From positions 1 to 64,000 of the forward strand of contig JAEEZZ010000066.1 in NCBI GenBank assembly GCA_016292255.1: a stretch of 64,000 bases of DNA. The letters are read 5' to 3'. Below are positions 8,285-18,995 of the stretch, piece by piece. Each line of letters opens with the position of its first letter. Position 1 is the stretch's first letter. The notes under the pieces are model-generated. The model did not search any database. It saw only the letters and a list, made by a program, of their open reading frames with translations, and had not been told where the DNA came from. This stretch comes from Oscillospiraceae bacterium (lineage in GTDB: Bacteria; Bacillota; Clostridia; Oscillospirales; Oscillospiraceae). Position numbers and translations under genes: made by a program.

Positions 8285-10111
8285 ATGGAAAAACTTGCGT
8301 TCCTGATTCTCGTGGCAATCGGGATGTTCGGTCTGCTGACCGCCATCCCTTTGATCACACATATGTACAACCTCAACCATATCAAATCCAAGACGGTAGG
8401 CGACGGACAGCATGGCACAGCGCGGTGGGCCACCAAAAGCGAGATCCGAAAGACCTATCGGCACATCCCGTTCACCCCGGAGCAGTGGCGTAAAGATGCC
8501 GCAGCGGGAAAGGTGCCCGTCATTACCGGAACGAACAAACCGCTCCCCCAGGGCATCGTCGTCGGCTGTACTGGCAGGCAAAACACCACAGCAATGATCG
8601 ACACCGGCGACGTCCATGCGCTCATGATCGGCGCCGCAGGCGTTGGCAAGACGGCATACTGGCTCTATCCCTGCATCGAGTATGCCTGTGCATCTGGGAT
8701 GTCTTTTCTCTCCACTGATACGAAAGGAGACATCATGAGAAACTACGGAACCATTGCCAAGGACTACGGATACCACATCTCTGTGATTGATCTTCGCAAT
8801 CCTACCCGCTCCAACGGCAACAACCTTCTGCATCTTGTCAACAAGTATATGGATCTGTACCTGGACAATCCGACGCAGCTTGTCTACAAGGCCAAAGCGG
8901 AAAAGTATGCTAAGATCATTGCAAAGACAATCATCCTTGCCGGTTCCGGCAGTGCGGACTACGGCCAAAACGCATACTTCTATGATGCCGCGGAGGGCTT
9001 GTTAACCGCTACGATCCTTCTGATTGCGGAATTCTGTGAGCCGGAGGAGCGTCACATCGTTTCTGTCTTCAAAGTGATCCAGGAATTGCTGGCGCCCGCA
9101 AACGCCAAAGGCCGCAATCAGTTCCAGATGCTGATGGCCCTGTTGCCAGACGATCACAAAGCAAAATGGTTCGCCGGCGCTGCTTTGAATACCTCGGAGC
9201 AGGCGATGAATTCTGTCATGTCCACCGCTTTGTCTCGTCTGAATGCGTTCCTGAACTCAGAATTGGAGCAGCTCCTATGCTTCGATACGGAGATTGACGC
9301 CGAACGGTTTTGCAATGAGAAGTCCGCAATCTTTGTCATCATGCCGGAGGAAGACCCCACTATGTTCTTTATGATCTCGCTGATTATACAACAGCTCTAC
9401 CGCGAAATTCTCTCCGTTGCTGACGAGCAGGGTGGGAAGCTGAAGAACCGCTGCGTTTTCTTCTGCGATGAGTTTGGCACCTTGCCCAAGATCGAATCCG
9501 CAGAAATGATGTTTTCTGCCTCCCGCTCCAGGCGTTTGCAGATCGTCCCCATCATCCAATCCTTTGCACAGTTGGAAAAAAACTATGGCAAAGAAGGAGC
9601 AGAGATCATCGTGGACAACACCCAGCTTACAATCTTTGGCGGATTTGCCCCGAACAGCTCCTCCGCCGAAGTTCTGGCTAAGGCAATGGGAAGCCGCACC
9701 GTGATGTCCGGCTCTGTCAGTCGTGGCAAGGACAGTCCATCCGAATCCTTGCAGATGATGGAGCGCCAGCTCATGACGCCGGACGAGCTGAAGTCAATGC
9801 CGAAGGGACAGTTTGTTGTCATGAAGACGGGCTTTCATCCTATGAAGGTACGGTTGAAACTGTTCTTCAAATGGGGAATCTCCTTTGACAAGGAGCACTT
9901 CTTTGCCGTTCAGGAGCACGGAAATCGTGAGATTGCTTATGCCAGCAGGGCAGAGCTGCAGGCTGCAATCATAGCAAAATACCCGCCTAAGCAGCTTGCC
10001 ACAACGATGCCAGGGGCATCTTCCTTCGGAGGCCAGGCTCAGGCACACGCCCCCATACGCAACAAGAGCTTCCACTCGGCACTGCGACCCGCAGCGCCAA
10101 CTGGGGCATGA
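8285..10111 (+). CDS. VirD4/TraG-type conjugative coupling ATPase (T4CP)
   Basis: GAAGVGKTAYWLYP Walker A, FFCDEFGTLPKIESAEMMFSASRSRRLQIVPIIQSFAQLEKNYG. Confidence 0.9.
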   Translation: MEKLAFLILVAIGMFGLLTAIPLITHMYNLNHIKSKTVGDGQHGTARWATKSEIRKTYRHIPFTPEQWRKDAAAGKVPVITGTNKPLPQGIVVGCTGRQNTTAMIDTGDVHALMIGAAGVGKTAYWLYPCIEYACASGMSFLSTDTKGDIMRNYGTIAKDYGYHISVIDLRNPTRSNGNNLLHLVNKYMDLYLDNPTQLVYKAKAEKYAKIIAKTIILAGSGSADYGQNAYFYDAAEGLLTATILLIAEFCEPEERHIVSVFKVIQELLAPANAKGRNQFQMLMALLPDDHKAKWFAGAALNTSEQAMNSVMSTALSRLNAFLNSELEQLLCFDTEIDAERFCNEKSAIFVIMPEEDPTMFFMISLIIQQLYREILSVADEQGGKLKNRCVFFCDEFGTLPKIESAEMMFSASRSRRLQIVPIIQSFAQLEKNYGKEGAEIIVDNTQLTIFGGFAPNSSSAEVLAKAMGSRTVMSGSVSRGKDSPSESLQMMERQLMTPDELKSMPKGQFVVMKTGFHPMKVRLKLFFKWGISFDKEHFFAVQEHGNREIAYASRAELQAAIIAKYPPKQLATTMPGASSFGGQAQAHAPIRNKSFHSALRPAAPTGA

Positions 10112-10428
10112 TGCTCCCTCACAAGCGAAACTACATGATAGAAGGAAATTATATGGGAAATCTGAATTTTTTATATCAATTGGATCTGCCACATCGAGCG
10201 AAGCTGGTATACCTCTACCTCTACGAGAGACGGGGAAAAGATAACACCGCTTGGCCAGGACTCAACACGATTGCCAGCGACCTTTCCCTTTCCCGCAGCA
10301 CTGTCAAACGCGCCATACACGACTTAGAAAACGCGGGACTCGTCAAGAAAGAGTTGCGCTACCGGCAAAACGGCAGCGCAACTTCTAATCTTTACATCTT
10401 AACGTGTGAGTCACTCCAAACATGCTAG
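10108..10428 (+). CDS. Winged-HTH protein
   Basis: LNTIASDLSLSRSTVKRAIHDLENAGLVKKE. Confidence 0.7.
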   Translation: MMLPHKRNYMIEGNYMGNLNFLYQLDLPHRAKLVYLYLYERRGKDNTAWPGLNTIASDLSLSRSTVKRAIHDLENAGLVKKELRYRQNGSATSNLYILTCESLQTC

Positions 10429-10601
10429 ACAAGCTTCTTTAAGCTACGGATGTGAAGTTTTCATTACTTATGTTCCGCCAAGAGGAAACTATGTCTTCAC
10501 GGTGAACCGAGGCCCGGTTCAAGGTAGTCCCCCTTGAAGTAATCATCCTAAGAAAATACTATCAGAAGAGAAGATCCTGCTTTAAGTAATCGTAATGTCT
10601 G

Positions 10602-11882
10602 CTACTCATCTTGCTTGTTGTCCTCTTCTCCATATTTCCATTCCAAAGCCATATGGTTCCATGCTTTCTGTAACAATAAACTCCCTTCTTTATCGCAAAT
10701 AGATTTGGCAATGTGCGTTTTAAAGACAATTGCTTCAAAATGTGGTGGATATTTGCCCGCCCGTTTGCTTAGCCGACACTCCAACACAATTGGGTATTCG
10801 TCGTTATATGGAGCATTAACACACTCTGCTTTTCTGATATGTTTTTCGGAATAACTGTCAAAAGGTTTACCTAAACGTGAAATGGTAGATAGTTTTGTCT
10901 CATTCCCACTTGTTACACAAAGAAAAGGGGCATATGTAAAGTCACGATTCAAAGATAACTGTTCTTCAATATTTCTACTAAAACAATCAAATTGCAAGGA
11001 ACCATCTCCATATTGAACATTAACGATATTAATATCGCAAATACAATACGGCTTTCCATCTTCGGAGTAATAGTATATACAATTCTGCAACAACAAACGA
11101 CTAAATGGCAATGGGCTTTGGTGCTCTCGCATTAAGAGATCTGCTTCGTATGTTGTGGATAAGATCTGCTCTTTTTCATTTACAAGCTGTGCTTCCGATT
11201 CATCTTTTGTGGGAGTAGGTTTATACGGCTTATAATAATATCTGCATGACGGCCAATACTCCTCAAATATTCGTGCCTGGTCATCATCCCGAATATACTT
11301 ATTAGCCGCTAAAAGAATAACCCATGCCGCTACAGCGTAATAGTCTTTCTTTGTTTGAAGCTTTATCTCCAGAATGGGGCCAATTTGCTTCTCACAATAG
11401 ATGAAGAGCGTTAATTCTTTTTCGTCTCCGCGAAGTTCAAGCTTTTCTTTACTTCTTGACCAAACGGAGAAAAAGTCTCTCACTTCTCTTTCTACATCAT
11501 GTAGGGTATAAGATCTTTGCCCACTCTGTCTGTAGAAACGTTTATATTCAAAAAAAGGCAACTCGAAAAATGTAATCTCGGGCTGATCATGGCCAAGCCA
11601 CATACTAATGCTTGAAATCCTTTTTTTCCATTTGCTTTCTCCAAATGAATAGCCCCCATCGATAAAAAAGCACAACCCTCCCCTACCTATGACATCCGTA
11701 TCATCTTCCGAATTGCTGTTTAGTACTCTAATTTCCCCATAACTTATCACTAAGGGCAATTCCGAGTGAATATCTATGAATACCCCGCAGCTCTTCTCAA
11801 CTTCCTTTGAAATCAGTACCCGATCACCTAGAAGAGCGTTCCTCCCGGATAGCGATCTGTTTGCATCCTGCATAGAATCCAT
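10602..11882 (-). CDS. Uncharacterised 426 aa protein, distal gene of defence operon
   Basis: Long ORF, colinear with the defence operon; no family recognised by eye. Confidence 0.6.
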   Translation of the reverse strand: MDSMQDANRSLSGRNALLGDRVLISKEVEKSCGVFIDIHSELPLVISYGEIRVLNSNSEDDTDVIGRGGLCFFIDGGYSFGESKWKKRISSISMWLGHDQPEITFFELPFFEYKRFYRQSGQRSYTLHDVEREVRDFFSVWSRSKEKLELRGDEKELTLFIYCEKQIGPILEIKLQTKKDYYAVAAWVILLAANKYIRDDDQARIFEEYWPSCRYYYKPYKPTPTKDESEAQLVNEKEQILSTTYEADLLMREHQSPLPFSRLLLQNCIYYYSEDGKPYCICDINIVNVQYGDGSLQFDCFSRNIEEQLSLNRDFTYAPFLCVTSGNETKLSTISRLGKPFDSYSEKHIRKAECVNAPYNDEYPIVLECRLSKRAGKYPPHFEAIVFKTHIAKSICDKEGSLLLQKAWNHMALEWKYGEEDNKQDE

Positions 11883-11973
11883 AATATGCTCCTAACCTAA
11901 TGCTGACGATAATTGCTTTTTGTCTTCTATTCCCATATAGAAACAGAAACAATTACTGCGTGGTTCTGCTGAA

Positions 11974-12897
11974 TTACTGGCTGTTTAGCCACTTAACCAT
12001 TTTCGTAGGATCCCGGAAGATTTCCTGATCAACATTTTCAAACTCATATTGGTCTTTTTCTACGGAATCGGACGAATCATCATAAAACTCATCCTCATCG
12101 TCTTCCTCTTCTGGATCTAGTTCTTCTCCAAATGGATTGTCATCCTCTTCATCATCCATTTCAAGGAGCATAAGGTCAAGTTCCTCACTTATGCTTTCCG
12201 TCGAAGTATTATATGACTCATCGTAATCAACATAATCACAATCATATTTGTGTTGCGGTTCAGTCAAAGCACGCTCAAGATAATCGTTGAGGGTTTCTTT
12301 GTCAATTCCATCAATTCCAGCAGCGGAGAAATAATTAATTGGGATTATTGCATTGGGCATTGGTTTGGTTGATAAATAATAACCTCTTGCCAACATATAC
12401 ACCATGTCAATAAAGTATTCACGACCGCTCGATATCGACATATTTGCAATGTCGAGTCGATGAAGAAGCCGATCATAGTCATCAATTGTTGGATACCAAT
12501 CCGAGAGCAGACATTGCAATCCAAACCCTACAAATGAAAGCATAACGTCATTATCACAACGAAACAAACAGATCGAAGCGGATGATCCAACAAGAGGATG
12601 TATTGTCGTATGAATGTTATGTGCTACTTGGCTGCGATGCAATCTATTTGACAGCAGATTAATTGAAAAAAAGACACATCCATTTGCAGAAAACAGACGA
12701 GATATATTGTTATACTCTCTAAACATGTCTCGTTGCTCGCGGGTCAACGAGACATTGTGCTTGTTGTCAAAATACGCGAACCGTTCTGGTGAATGGTTAA
12801 TGAATTCCGGCTTGGAGGTGGCAACATGTCCAGCACTGGAGAACAGTTCCATCGCATATGTATAGAATGTTTCTGCTTCCCAATCTTGGCTTGACAC
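11974..12897 (-). CDS. Uncharacterised 307 aa protein with strongly acidic C-terminal tail
   Basis: C-term LLEMDDEEDDNPFGEELDPEEEDDEDEFYDDSSDSVEKD. Confidence 0.6.
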   Translation of the reverse strand: MSSQDWEAETFYTYAMELFSSAGHVATSKPEFINHSPERFAYFDNKHNVSLTREQRDMFREYNNISRLFSANGCVFFSINLLSNRLHRSQVAHNIHTTIHPLVGSSASICLFRCDNDVMLSFVGFGLQCLLSDWYPTIDDYDRLLHRLDIANMSISSGREYFIDMVYMLARGYYLSTKPMPNAIIPINYFSAAGIDGIDKETLNDYLERALTEPQHKYDCDYVDYDESYNTSTESISEELDLMLLEMDDEEDDNPFGEELDPEEEDDEDEFYDDSSDSVEKDQYEFENVDQEIFRDPTKMVKWLNSQ

Positions 12898-12937
12898 ATT
12901 GCCACCTCCTCGCTTTTTGGTATTTGCTACTGGCTCT

Positions 12938-13489
12938 CTATCTGATTAACTGTGCGAGTTCATCCGCATAAGAAATACCTTCAAGTTCTTTTTTGAATGT
13001 TGTCATTACCTCGTATGTCTTGTTAAGATAGTCATCGCTTGTTTGGCAACCATCCGTAAACTGCTCATACATTACTTCGATTCCTCCACGAACATAGTCA
13101 TGAAACAGTTCCATATTCTTATGAAATTCATCGGCTTTTTCAGGTTGCGTGTCATAGCGGAAGGCTCTGTTGATTCGCTCCTCGGGTGAAAGCTCCGTTT
13201 TTTTGTCAAGAAGCATAACCATGCGATAGAGGAAAACGCAGTTATCTCGTTCATTTGCAAAAGCATCCGCATAAACACGAGCGCGATCATCAGAAGAGGT
13301 GTCGCGTTTTGCTGTGCGACTATAGAGTAACCCAAAAACTGCTGCATTCATATAAACATCAATATATCTTTCAAACAACCTTGCAGCCGTCGGATTATCG
13401 GGGCTTTTATCATCCCGCGCGTTTTTCTTTGCAAGAAACTTCAGATATGTAGCATGTTTGCCATTTATCGTATAATCGTTCTCAAACAT
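12938..13489 (-). CDS. Uncharacterised 183 aa protein, phosphorothioation-island associated
   Basis: 12 bp downstream of the Rad50/DndD-like ATPase in the same operon. Confidence 0.6.
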   Translation of the reverse strand: MFENDYTINGKHATYLKFLAKKNARDDKSPDNPTAARLFERYIDVYMNAAVFGLLYSRTAKRDTSSDDRARVYADAFANERDNCVFLYRMVMLLDKKTELSPEERINRAFRYDTQPEKADEFHKNMELFHDYVRGGIEVMYEQFTDGCQTSDDYLNKTYEVMTTFKKELEGISYADELAQLIR

Positions 13490-13501
13490 GTTGCCGCCTC
13501 C

Positions 13502-15484
13502 TTAGTTAAGACGGGTTAAGGTTTCACTGATCTTCACTAAATGATACCTCTGTCCAACCCGTTCATTCATGACTGGTTCCGCATAGTTCCAGTCTTTCTG
13601 CATAACAAACATAATAACTTGCTCAGCAATCTCCGGCAGAACCTTGGAGATATTAGCTGTATGTGTTTCATCAGCATTTGAAAAAGGAGCATCCATCACA
13701 AGAGGATATGGCTCTGAGGAAAGATTAATGCCGTTTTCTGAGCGATCAGTGACGATTTTTCCCTTTGCTAATGCAACAAGGCCCGCAATAAACGCAAAGT
13801 TCTTAACTCGGTTAGAACCTTCGGATTCGCCAGCGGCAATTTCCTTATCAGAGATAGTAGTCAGCAACTCCACATGATACTTGGTGTCAATCGCAACACG
13901 CCTATGACCGTGATACATTTTTTCAAATATTTCATTGACTTTCGTTTCCAAATCCTCACGGATATTGAACTCTTTCTCTTTATAAGTTTCTGTAAGCCAT
14001 TCGCGAACTCTCTCGGCATAGGCAATAATTTCCATCGCTTGCCGGTTTTTCTCAGATACTGCCGTAAGAGAATCGTAAATTTTCTTATACCGCTCAATAT
14101 CATTTTTCTGAGCGCCGTCTTCTCGATTCAAACGGTCTTTTTTTGAATGGAGATCGCGAAGACGTATTCTAATATCAGCTAATTCAGATTCGTATTGACG
14201 CATGTTTTCCTTGCCGGAAATTTGATCTCGAATTGTTTGTAGCTCATCTTCCCAATCTTGGATGCGGCCTTTTGAGCGAAGGATGGCCTTATAGCGTTCA
14301 TCAAGACTGTCATATGTGCGTCCGGCGGGTCGAGAAAAACTATTGAGTTTTTCCCTATAGTGTCGCACGGTATTTCCAATAGATTCAGGTGGCACATATG
14401 CCAGTTCAGCCATCAAGTGTTGATATGCGTCATTTCCCTCTTTGATTTCCTGCCCACAGATACAACGGCCACGTTTAATGAGTTCCATGATAGTGGGCTT
14501 TGTCAAATCACGTATCCCCTTATCATCAACCTTGACCTCTTTGAGAAAAGCGCTTGCTGTAGCTAGAAGGGGCTGTGCAAAAAACGCGAGAGATCCTGCG
14601 CTAAACTCCCGGAAATAAGCCGTTGTTGCATCATCAAGCGCTTTACGTTCTGTGGAGATCCTGCGTTCCAGGTCATCTTTCTTTTTCTGCATGGAAGCTG
14701 TGGTTTGGTTATCTCGCAAAATGGCGTCAAGCTGTTCTTTGCGGGCATCATACTGATTAATCTGAGATTCGCAATCTCCCAATTGCTCTGCAAGCGCAGA
14801 CCGTTTTGCTTCTGCTGTTTGCATACGATTAAGAGCTTCTTGAGCTTTTGTGTCTCCGTCTAAGTCCATACTTCCGTACAGTTTTCCAATTACCGTCGTC
14901 TTCTTTGTACGGTCTCCAAGATGCTTTATTGCAGCATCCATAATCGACAAGCCTAAAAGCCCTTTAACCGCCTCGGCAACATCTTTTCTCGAGCTAATCG
15001 AACTGACACGCTCCGTATCAAAGAAGAAGTAAGAGGATAAATCTTCCGGAAGAATGTTATTGATTACTTTCTCAACTTGGGAGGCTTTTACAGACTCGGT
15101 TTGGCCATCTCCTTGTTTATACGATACCTTAATAACCGGAACACTCTCGCCCCTGACATTACCGTTTGAACAGTTATACCTTTGAGTTCGCGTGATAAAG
15201 TACTCTATGCCATTGTGTAGAACAGTGATTTCTACCTCTACGACTTTCTGCTCGCCACTTCGCATTTCTGCGGCAAGCTCATAATTGAGGAGAAAATCCG
15301 GGCGTTGGTCAAAGTTAACTTTCCCATAAAAGCACCAGTTGAATGCCTGCAAAAGAGTAGTTTTGCCGAATGTATTATCACCAAGGATGATGGTGACATT
15401 TTTCTCCGGGTCACAGGAGAAATCCACCTTTGTTGTTCCCCGGAACTGTCGAAAGTTCTCCATGCGTAACGACTTAATCAGCAT
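13502..15484 (-). CDS. Rad50/SMC-like AAA ATPase related to DndD
   Basis: MLIKSLRMENFRQFRG start, Walker A GDNTFGKTT, CICGQ zinc-hook-like motif within coiled coil, LVMDAPFSNADETH Walker B/D-loop. Confidence 0.75.
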   Translation of the reverse strand: MLIKSLRMENFRQFRGTTKVDFSCDPEKNVTIILGDNTFGKTTLLQAFNWCFYGKVNFDQRPDFLLNYELAAEMRSGEQKVVEVEITVLHNGIEYFITRTQRYNCSNGNVRGESVPVIKVSYKQGDGQTESVKASQVEKVINNILPEDLSSYFFFDTERVSSISSRKDVAEAVKGLLGLSIMDAAIKHLGDRTKKTTVIGKLYGSMDLDGDTKAQEALNRMQTAEAKRSALAEQLGDCESQINQYDARKEQLDAILRDNQTTASMQKKKDDLERRISTERKALDDATTAYFREFSAGSLAFFAQPLLATASAFLKEVKVDDKGIRDLTKPTIMELIKRGRCICGQEIKEGNDAYQHLMAELAYVPPESIGNTVRHYREKLNSFSRPAGRTYDSLDERYKAILRSKGRIQDWEDELQTIRDQISGKENMRQYESELADIRIRLRDLHSKKDRLNREDGAQKNDIERYKKIYDSLTAVSEKNRQAMEIIAYAERVREWLTETYKEKEFNIREDLETKVNEIFEKMYHGHRRVAIDTKYHVELLTTISDKEIAAGESEGSNRVKNFAFIAGLVALAKGKIVTDRSENGINLSSEPYPLVMDAPFSNADETHTANISKVLPEIAEQVIMFVMQKDWNYAEPVMNERVGQRYHLVKISETLTRLN

Positions 15485-15495
15485 GTCTTATCACC

Positions 15496-15657
15496 TCAGT
15501 AATTCTTTTTAGCTTCATCTGTAATGATGCGGCGAATTGTTTCTACCATCTGCTCCGTGGTTTTCTCTCGTGTTTTAAGGTTTTCTTGTTCAGCTTTGAG
15601 AATCTTGTACTTCATTGCGTTTAGCCGCTTCTCCTGAACATCCAGGTCACTAGTCAT
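15496..15657 (-). CDS. 53 aa coiled-coil small protein between helicase and SMC-like ATPase
   Basis: MTSDLDVQEKRLNAMKYKILKAEQENLKTREKTTEQMVETIRRIITDEAKKNY; its start overlaps the helicase stop region. Confidence 0.55.
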   Translation of the reverse strand: MTSDLDVQEKRLNAMKYKILKAEQENLKTREKTTEQMVETIRRIITDEAKKNY

Positions 15658-17833
15658 ATTCTTCAACCTCCTCAGTGATAATATCGCCATCTATGTTATA
15701 GCTTCTTTGAATTGCAGATATAAGTGAATCAGAATCAAACGGATTCTCTGCAATTGCCGCAAAATCTTTCATTCGGATAATTTCACGTTTAGCCAACGAC
15801 TTAACACTTTCTATCACATCCGAATCATAGTTTCGTACTTCATCAAGCGGAATTGGCAAAGTAATAAAATCAAAAATTACAGCGCATCTTTTGCCCAAAT
15901 ATTTTCTTAGAACTCTTCCTCTTCGTTGCACATACTCCTTTGGATTTGTACTACTAGCAAGAATAAACGCAGTCCGTATACTGGGGATATTAACGCCTTC
16001 ATCCAAGCAGCGGATAGCAACCAGCGCTTGAAGATGGGTGCCCTCCGCGAAATCAGCCTTTATCCGTTCTCGCTCCTCTGCGTTTTCCGCTGAAGTGAAC
16101 TTTGTTACTCGCATTTGTAGATCATTGCCTAGCATAGCAGACACAATGTCTATCTGACGCGCTTCTTCAACAGGAGGTTTATTCTCCTCGTAATCAACAT
16201 CATGCATTGTCGTTGCACCACAATATACAAGTATCTGATTTTCATTCACATAATCTTTCATCAAACGTCGTAGTGCCATAATTTTGTCTGAAGCGCCCGC
16301 TACTATTCGCGCTCGCTTTATTAGTAGCATCTTCGCATATTCGCTTAACTTGACATTTCCATCTTTATCGAGGTGTATGTTTTTTCGTATTTTTGATGTT
16401 AGGTCAAGATAATTGCCCAGTTCATTCTCGTTGAGCGACACAGGAACCGGATGATAATAATACGGGGTCAACATATCGTTGTCGATAGCCGCTTTAAGTG
16501 TATACTCTATACATTTATCGCCAAAGTAATCGTACAGCTTTTTTGTCCCCTCGGGGTCTCCATGACGATCAATCGTTGCAGAAAGAGCCAGGCGATACGG
16601 AAAATGCGGCAGAAGCGTTTTACTCAGTTTTTCAGCGCCAAAGTTGTGCGCCTCGTCTACAACCAATACAACATTGCCACGAAGTTTTGCCATCAAATCT
16701 TGCACATAATCAATGGCAAACGTAGCATTTGTTGAAACCATGCAGAAATGTTTCTGTACACCTAGATTAAAGCTTGCAACAGCAGTTTTCAGCCGGTCCC
16801 GCCAATTTCGCTGTGAAGAGGCAGAGTAGCATACTATCGGTTTCATTCCGAACGCAATGATATCTTCTTTCCATTGTTCGACCAAGTGTTGATACGGACA
16901 AATAATTATCACTGCAAGAGTTTGTTGCATATCTGTATATAGCCTAGATATTGCAGCCAGTGCTGTATATGTCTTTCCAGTACCCGTTGCCATGTCGAAG
17001 ATCCCAACATAGCCTCTATTGGCCCACTCAGCAATCGCATCCATCTGATATTGACGCATATGAACATAAGGGGGAATCATTGGGCCCGCTGATGCAGCTG
17101 GTTCATCAACAGGCAATACTTCTTCCATGGTAGGGTTATCATCGAGTCCGGTATCGATACGATTATTCACTCTGTATCGGCGAAGAATCTCCTCCTTAAC
17201 ATCTGGAAAATCAATAACCCTTATGCTCGGCTCATAATCTTCCCACATCGCATTAAAGGCAGATTGCTTCATATATACGCGGTCTGCATCTTGGGTCCAG
17301 GAAGGAAATACATCAATTGCCTCGTAATTCTGTGTAAATGCGTTGGCACTTTCGTTCATAGAACCAGAAAACGCAATAATATTCCCATCACTATCATACA
17401 TTAATCCGAGTTTTTCATGAAACATGCCGATAGTATTTTCGTCTTCAAGGAACGCTATTTTTATCTCTAACCTTCCCGCTGCAATAAGGTTACTAAGTAA
17501 ATTCAACCGTGCTTCTTCAAACTTCCCCTTAGGTTCTCGGAGTTCACGAAGTAATGCCTCCTTGATTACTTCGTCACGGCGACGAATTCCATCATTGATA
17601 GCATCAACATCTTCAGGCGAAAGACGAGGAGAGGCAATCATTTGAATAGAACCGCCGTTTTCAATTAGACCGCAGATGCCTGCCGTGAGGGATAGAAGGG
17701 ATGAAGATGAAAAGAAGCCAACAGCTCTCTTATATGAAACCGCCTGTTTAAGGACGGGATTATAGAAATCTCGAATCACATTGTCAAGCCGTGATCTATA
17801 CTCTGGTTTTAAGTCAATGTCCTGGAAGCTCAT
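15650..17833 (-). CDS. DEAD/DEAH superfamily 2 helicase with N-terminal phospholipase D-like nuclease domain
   Basis: HEKLGLMYDSDGNIIAFSGSMNES (HKD-like), MATGTGKTYTAL Walker A, VVDEAHNFG, C-terminal VQRRGRVLRKY motif VI. Confidence 0.85.
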   Translation of the reverse strand: MSFQDIDLKPEYRSRLDNVIRDFYNPVLKQAVSYKRAVGFFSSSSLLSLTAGICGLIENGGSIQMIASPRLSPEDVDAINDGIRRRDEVIKEALLRELREPKGKFEEARLNLLSNLIAAGRLEIKIAFLEDENTIGMFHEKLGLMYDSDGNIIAFSGSMNESANAFTQNYEAIDVFPSWTQDADRVYMKQSAFNAMWEDYEPSIRVIDFPDVKEEILRRYRVNNRIDTGLDDNPTMEEVLPVDEPAASAGPMIPPYVHMRQYQMDAIAEWANRGYVGIFDMATGTGKTYTALAAISRLYTDMQQTLAVIIICPYQHLVEQWKEDIIAFGMKPIVCYSASSQRNWRDRLKTAVASFNLGVQKHFCMVSTNATFAIDYVQDLMAKLRGNVVLVVDEAHNFGAEKLSKTLLPHFPYRLALSATIDRHGDPEGTKKLYDYFGDKCIEYTLKAAIDNDMLTPYYYHPVPVSLNENELGNYLDLTSKIRKNIHLDKDGNVKLSEYAKMLLIKRARIVAGASDKIMALRRLMKDYVNENQILVYCGATTMHDVDYEENKPPVEEARQIDIVSAMLGNDLQMRVTKFTSAENAEERERIKADFAEGTHLQALVAIRCLDEGVNIPSIRTAFILASSTNPKEYVQRRGRVLRKYLGKRCAVIFDFITLPIPLDEVRNYDSDVIESVKSLAKREIIRMKDFAAIAENPFDSDSLISAIQRSYNIDGDIITEEVEEYD

Positions 17834-17845
17834 ATTAAACCACCT

Positions 17846-18991
17846 TTACAAATTCTCCTCTATATCATCAAGGGCATTCTTCAGTTCTTCAAAGTCCTTT
17901 TCACTTGTGAGCGCATTTACACTCAAGCGGATTGTCCCTGAAGGAAAAGTCCCAAGAAACTGATGGGCTTTCGGCGCACAATGCAGCCCCGTTCTGACAG
18001 AAATACCTCGCTCTGCAAAGATAGCACCGGCGCTATCGCTACTTATAGCATCGAGTAAACAAGAAACAATACCAACGTATTTACAACCTTCGTTATTACC
18101 TATCACAGTAAGAAAGTCATAACTAGAAAGAATCTGCAATAACCTTTTCCGTCGTTTCTCCTCCTCGAAAAATAATCTCTCCACGGACATTTCTTTTATC
18201 CATTTTAGTGCTGCATTTAAGCCTGCAACTCCAGCAATGTTAATTGTTCCCATTTCATACTTTTCGGGAATGGCATTTGGCATACCCTGATTTGCTGAGT
18301 CATAACCAGTCCCGCCGAACAATATGGATGGGAGGTTAATCGTCGGTTTCATAACAAAGCCTGAAATACCGGTTGGCCCAAAGAGTGTTTTATGGCCAGC
18401 GAAAACAGCAAAGTCAATTGTCTCAAGCCCTGCATTTATCTCGATTAGTCCAGCCGTTTGTGCCATGTCAGCAAGCGTTATAGCGTTGTATTCTTTGGCC
18501 AACTCAAAGATAGCTTCAATTGGCGCAACAAGTCCAATAACATTGCTGGCATGGCTAACAATTACAAAGTCAGGTTTAGTCGCATCAAATTGATAGCGTA
18601 TTCGCGTCAAATCATATTCAAGAGATTGCGAGACAGCAAGCTCCGTAACCGTGATTTGCCCACGCCGTTCATAATTGTAAAGAACGCGGGTAACGGCATT
18701 GTGCTCAAATGGGCTAATATATATGTTTTTTGCTCCTCCAGCGATTACCCCTTGAATAATCATGTTAAGTGCAATTGTCGCCGTTGGAGTGAACACTACT
18801 TGCTTTGCTGAACAATGTAATAGTTCTTGAATGAGCGTCCTCGTCTCATCAATAATACCTTTAGCTGTGTTCGCCAAAGCATATCCACCTCGGCCTGCAC
18901 TTCCACCATAGTTGCGGTAGAAACTGTCCATAAAGGAATAGACCACATCTGGCTTTGGATATGTAGTTGCTGCATTATCGAAATACGCCAT
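17846..18991 (-). CDS. Cysteine desulfurase (class V aminotransferase; SspA/DndA-like)
   Basis: FDNAATTYPKP start, FAGHKTLFGPTG PLP-Lys motif, SVRTGLHCAPKAH catalytic Cys region. Confidence 0.88.
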   Translation of the reverse strand: MAYFDNAATTYPKPDVVYSFMDSFYRNYGGSAGRGGYALANTAKGIIDETRTLIQELLHCSAKQVVFTPTATIALNMIIQGVIAGGAKNIYISPFEHNAVTRVLYNYERRGQITVTELAVSQSLEYDLTRIRYQFDATKPDFVIVSHASNVIGLVAPIEAIFELAKEYNAITLADMAQTAGLIEINAGLETIDFAVFAGHKTLFGPTGISGFVMKPTINLPSILFGGTGYDSANQGMPNAIPEKYEMGTINIAGVAGLNAALKWIKEMSVERLFFEEEKRRKRLLQILSSYDFLTVIGNNEGCKYVGIVSCLLDAISSDSAGAIFAERGISVRTGLHCAPKAHQFLGTFPSGTIRLSVNALTSEKDFEELKNALDDIEENL

Positions 18992-18995
18992 TTTG

